Origin: Thermoplasmata archaeon
Lineage (GTDB): Archaea > Thermoplasmatota > E2 > DHVEG-1
Assembly (NCBI GenBank): GCA_003649715.1
Contig: QMSS01000094.1
Span: 1 to 5,751 of the forward strand
Length of the DNA stretch: 5,751 bases
Direction of reading: 5' to 3'
Position 1 is the first letter of the stretch, and every line of letters begins with the position of its first letter. This document shows positions 5,715 through 5,751 of the stretch, piece by piece. The notes beneath the pieces are model-generated. The model did no database searches. It saw only the letters and a list, made by a program, of their open reading frames with translations, and was not told the DNA's origin. The translations under genes were made by a program, and so were the position numbers.

Positions 5715-5751
5715 GTGTTAAAGCAAATAGTAGAATGGTTAGAAAATAAAA
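5715..5751 (+). CDS. Start of an unidentified gene (runs off right edge)
   Basis: The GTG at 5715 follows AGGAGGGG by 5 bases, and the frame stays open to the window end, giving MLKQIVEWLENK. The first 12 codons look like an amphipathic helix, but this is too little to name a family. An ATG at 5735 in another frame stops after four codons, which favours the GTG frame. The gene lies behind probable terminators, so it should have its own promoter. AAAATTAAAT (5667-5676) is TATA-like, but transcription starting about 25 bases beyond it would leave out the left arm of the hairpin. Confidence 0.5.
   Translation, partial: MLKQIVEWLENK

Noticed and set aside
1..5751. CRISPR array, insertion sequence, tRNA or rRNA
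   Set aside because: No regularly spaced direct repeats, transposase motifs, terminal repeats or cloverleaf/rRNA-like sequence were seen on either strand.

Overview
The window looks like part of a chromosome from an AT-rich prokaryote, most likely an archaeon (Thermoplasmata or another uncultured lineage with acyl-CoA/ETF metabolism). The reasons are strong Shine-Dalgarno sites close to AGGAGGTGA, T7 tracts after genes with no clear sigma-70 promoters, frequent ATA/AGA codons, and a gene set (AMP-forming acyl-CoA ligase, ETF pair, DUF6125-like protein, 4-hydroxybutyryl-CoA dehydratase-like protein) common in such archaea. This assignment is an inference. An anaerobic bacterium is not excluded.

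Layout, with all genes on the + strand. (1) Left edge to 1369: an AMP-forming acyl-CoA synthetase lacking its N-terminus because the window starts inside it. (2) 1414-2178 and 2188-3144: etfB and etfA, the two electron-transfer-flavoprotein subunits, with the etfA ribosome-binding site overlapping the etfB stop. (3) 3145-3492: a 348-base gap with a perfect 7-bp TTCG hairpin, a candidate TATA box and a 17-codon upstream ORF with its own SD that overlaps the next start. (4) 3493-4023: a DUF6125-like protein with a cysteine-rich C-terminus. (5) 4024-4091: a short gap holding two tiny ORFs, the first with an SD. (6) 4092-5558: a flavoprotein of the 4-hydroxybutyryl-CoA dehydratase / HpaB superfamily. 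(7) 5559-5751: probable terminators, then a large imperfect hairpin that buries the SD of a GTG-started gene leaving the right edge.

A plausible reading is an acyl-CoA module. The ligase would activate a carboxylic acid to its CoA thioester, a flavoprotein would oxidise or rearrange the acyl-CoA, and ETF would carry the electrons. No acyl-CoA dehydrogenase is visible, so the 4HBD-like flavoprotein is a candidate partner.

The most notable points are that this flavoprotein keeps the three cluster cysteines of 4-hydroxybutyryl-CoA dehydratase while every acid/base residue I could align is replaced, and that the last gene has an SD-sequestering leader hairpin. Comparisons with family references come from memory, not from a computed alignment.
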